NCBI GenBank assembly: GCA_040255445.1
Contig: JBDZUZ010000196.1
Location: forward strand, 1-5,991
DNA length: 5,991 nucleotides
Source of the DNA: JBDZUZ01 sp040255445
Lineage (GTDB): Bacteria; Planctomycetota; Phycisphaerae; Phycisphaerales; UBA1924
Reading direction: 5' to 3'
The notes below the pieces were generated by a model. The model did no database searches and was not told where the DNA came from. It worked only from the letters and a program-made list of their open reading frames with translations. The position numbers and the translations under genes were made by a program. Positions within the stretch are counted from its first letter, which is position 1; every line of letters begins with the position of its first letter. Below are positions 5,422 through 5,991 of this stretch, one piece after another.

Positions 5422-5991
5422 TCAGGAGGCGATCTTCGCCGCGGCGGCGTTCTGTTCCGCGGCGGCGAGGCCGTCCTTGAAGGTGGCGAGCTGGGTCTTG
5501 GCCTTGCCCTTGGAGCGTGCCGCGGCGGCGAAGGCTTCGAGCTGGAGCTGGAAGCGGACCTCGTGGCTTTGGATGGGCATGACCTCGGCCTTGCCGAGCA
5601 GGTCCTTGAAAACCAGTTCGCCGGGCTTCTCGTAGTCGTAGAAGAGCATGCCGGCATCGCCGACGACGGCGACGGTGAAGCGGGAGGTCTCGGCCCAGCC
5701 GCTGATGATGACGCCGGGGACGCCGGCCTTGATGTTCGTGCCGCCCTTCTTGGTGGAACGGACGAGGACGGTCGCGGCGGTCTCGGCGCGGCGGGCCCAC
5801 TTCTTGTCGAAGACGGCCGCGACAGTCTCGCTGGGTCCGATCATGTAGTTGAAGAGGTCGATCGAGTGGCTGCCCATGTCCAGATACGCGCCGCCGCCGG
5901 ACTTCCTGGGGTCGCTGAACCACTTGGTCTGGTGGCCGGGGAGGTCGCAGGCGAAGGCGTTCTCGAAGCGGACGACGCGGCCGATCTTGCC
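5422..5991 (-). CDS. Gfo/Idh/MocA-family oxidoreductase (partial, N-terminus outside window)
   Basis: The last 189 residues plus TGA of a predicted NAD(P)-dependent oxidoreductase; the frame is open to the right edge, so the Rossmann domain and start are missing. The visible part opens with GKIGRVVRFENAF, the strand that starts the C-terminal alpha/beta domain in this family. It is followed by GGGAYLDMGSHSIDLF (visible residues 32-47), whose His (visible residue 42) matches the conserved substrate-site histidine. The remainder (SETVAAVFDKKW onward) fits the beta-sheet domain. The tail is unusually Ala/Lys-rich (AAAEQNAAAAKIAS). A strong terminator follows at 5360-5397, so this gene ends its own transcription unit, although its family is the same as two genes downstream. 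Family assignment rests on the C-terminal half only; substrate unknown. Confidence 0.82.
   Translation of the reverse strand, partial: GKIGRVVRFENAFACDLPGHQTKWFSDPRKSGGGAYLDMGSHSIDLFNYMIGPSETVAAVFDKKWARRAETAATVLVRSTKKGGTNIKAGVPGVIISGWAETSRFTVAVVGDAGMLFYDYEKPGELVFKDLLGKAEVMPIQSHEVRFQLQLEAFAAAARSKGKAKTQLATFKDGLAAAEQNAAAAKIAS

Noticed and set aside
5120..5923. A 931-residue version of the fusion protein starting near 5923
   Set aside because: The extra residues lie in another frame of the upstream oxidoreductase and cross its terminator; GAGGA before ATG 5119 gives the natural start.

Overview
This window is high-GC bacterial DNA. All five recognisable genes lie on the minus strand, so transcription runs from the right end to the left end. 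It carries one complete NagB/PIG-L fusion gene, one complete sugar-isomerase-type TIM barrel gene, and three Gfo/Idh/MocA-family oxidoreductase genes, two of which run off the window edges. Several Gfo/Idh/MocA genes beside a XylA-like TIM barrel, a Bacteroidetes/Planctomycetes-style NabB-like (NagB)-PIG-L fusion, and the GC content suggest Planctomycetota, perhaps the Phycisphaerae. This placement is an inference from gene content; there is no rRNA or other taxonomic marker here.

Layout in the direction of transcription. (1) The C-terminal 189 residues of a Gfo/Idh/MocA oxidoreductase (5422-5991) end at a TGA and are followed by a strong intrinsic terminator (5360-5397). (2) A leader of about 240 bp (5120-5359) holds an AT-rich island with a -10-like box, an 11-bp palindrome, a small hairpin and a 15-bp-period duplication. 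(3) A 663-residue protein (3128-5119) joins an N-terminal glucosamine-6-phosphate deaminase-like domain to a C-terminal PIG-L/LmbE-type zinc de-N-acetylase domain. (4) After a 125-bp gap with another 15-bp-period duplication and a clear Shine-Dalgarno sequence comes a 288-residue sugar phosphate isomerase/epimerase-like TIM barrel (2136-3002). (5) This overlaps by ATGA with a 356-residue Gfo/Idh/MocA dehydrogenase (1069-2139). (6) After 165 bp comes a second type of Gfo/Idh/MocA protein with an atypical nucleotide-binding loop (1-903, C-terminus outside the window).

The terminator separates the first gene from the rest, so the NagB/PIG-L gene probably starts a transcription unit that continues into the TIM barrel and Gfo/Idh genes; no comparable terminator is seen between them. 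As a set the genes fit catabolism of amino sugars or modified sugars: N-deacetylation, a deaminase/isomerase-like step, epimerisation or isomerisation, and NAD(P)-dependent oxidation of a sugar hydroxyl. Substrates cannot be read from the sequence. The most notable point is that the NagB-like domain has Thr where classical NagB has a catalytic Asp, while the other active-site residues and the PIG-L metal ligands are kept. No RNA genes, mobile elements or CRISPR arrays were seen.
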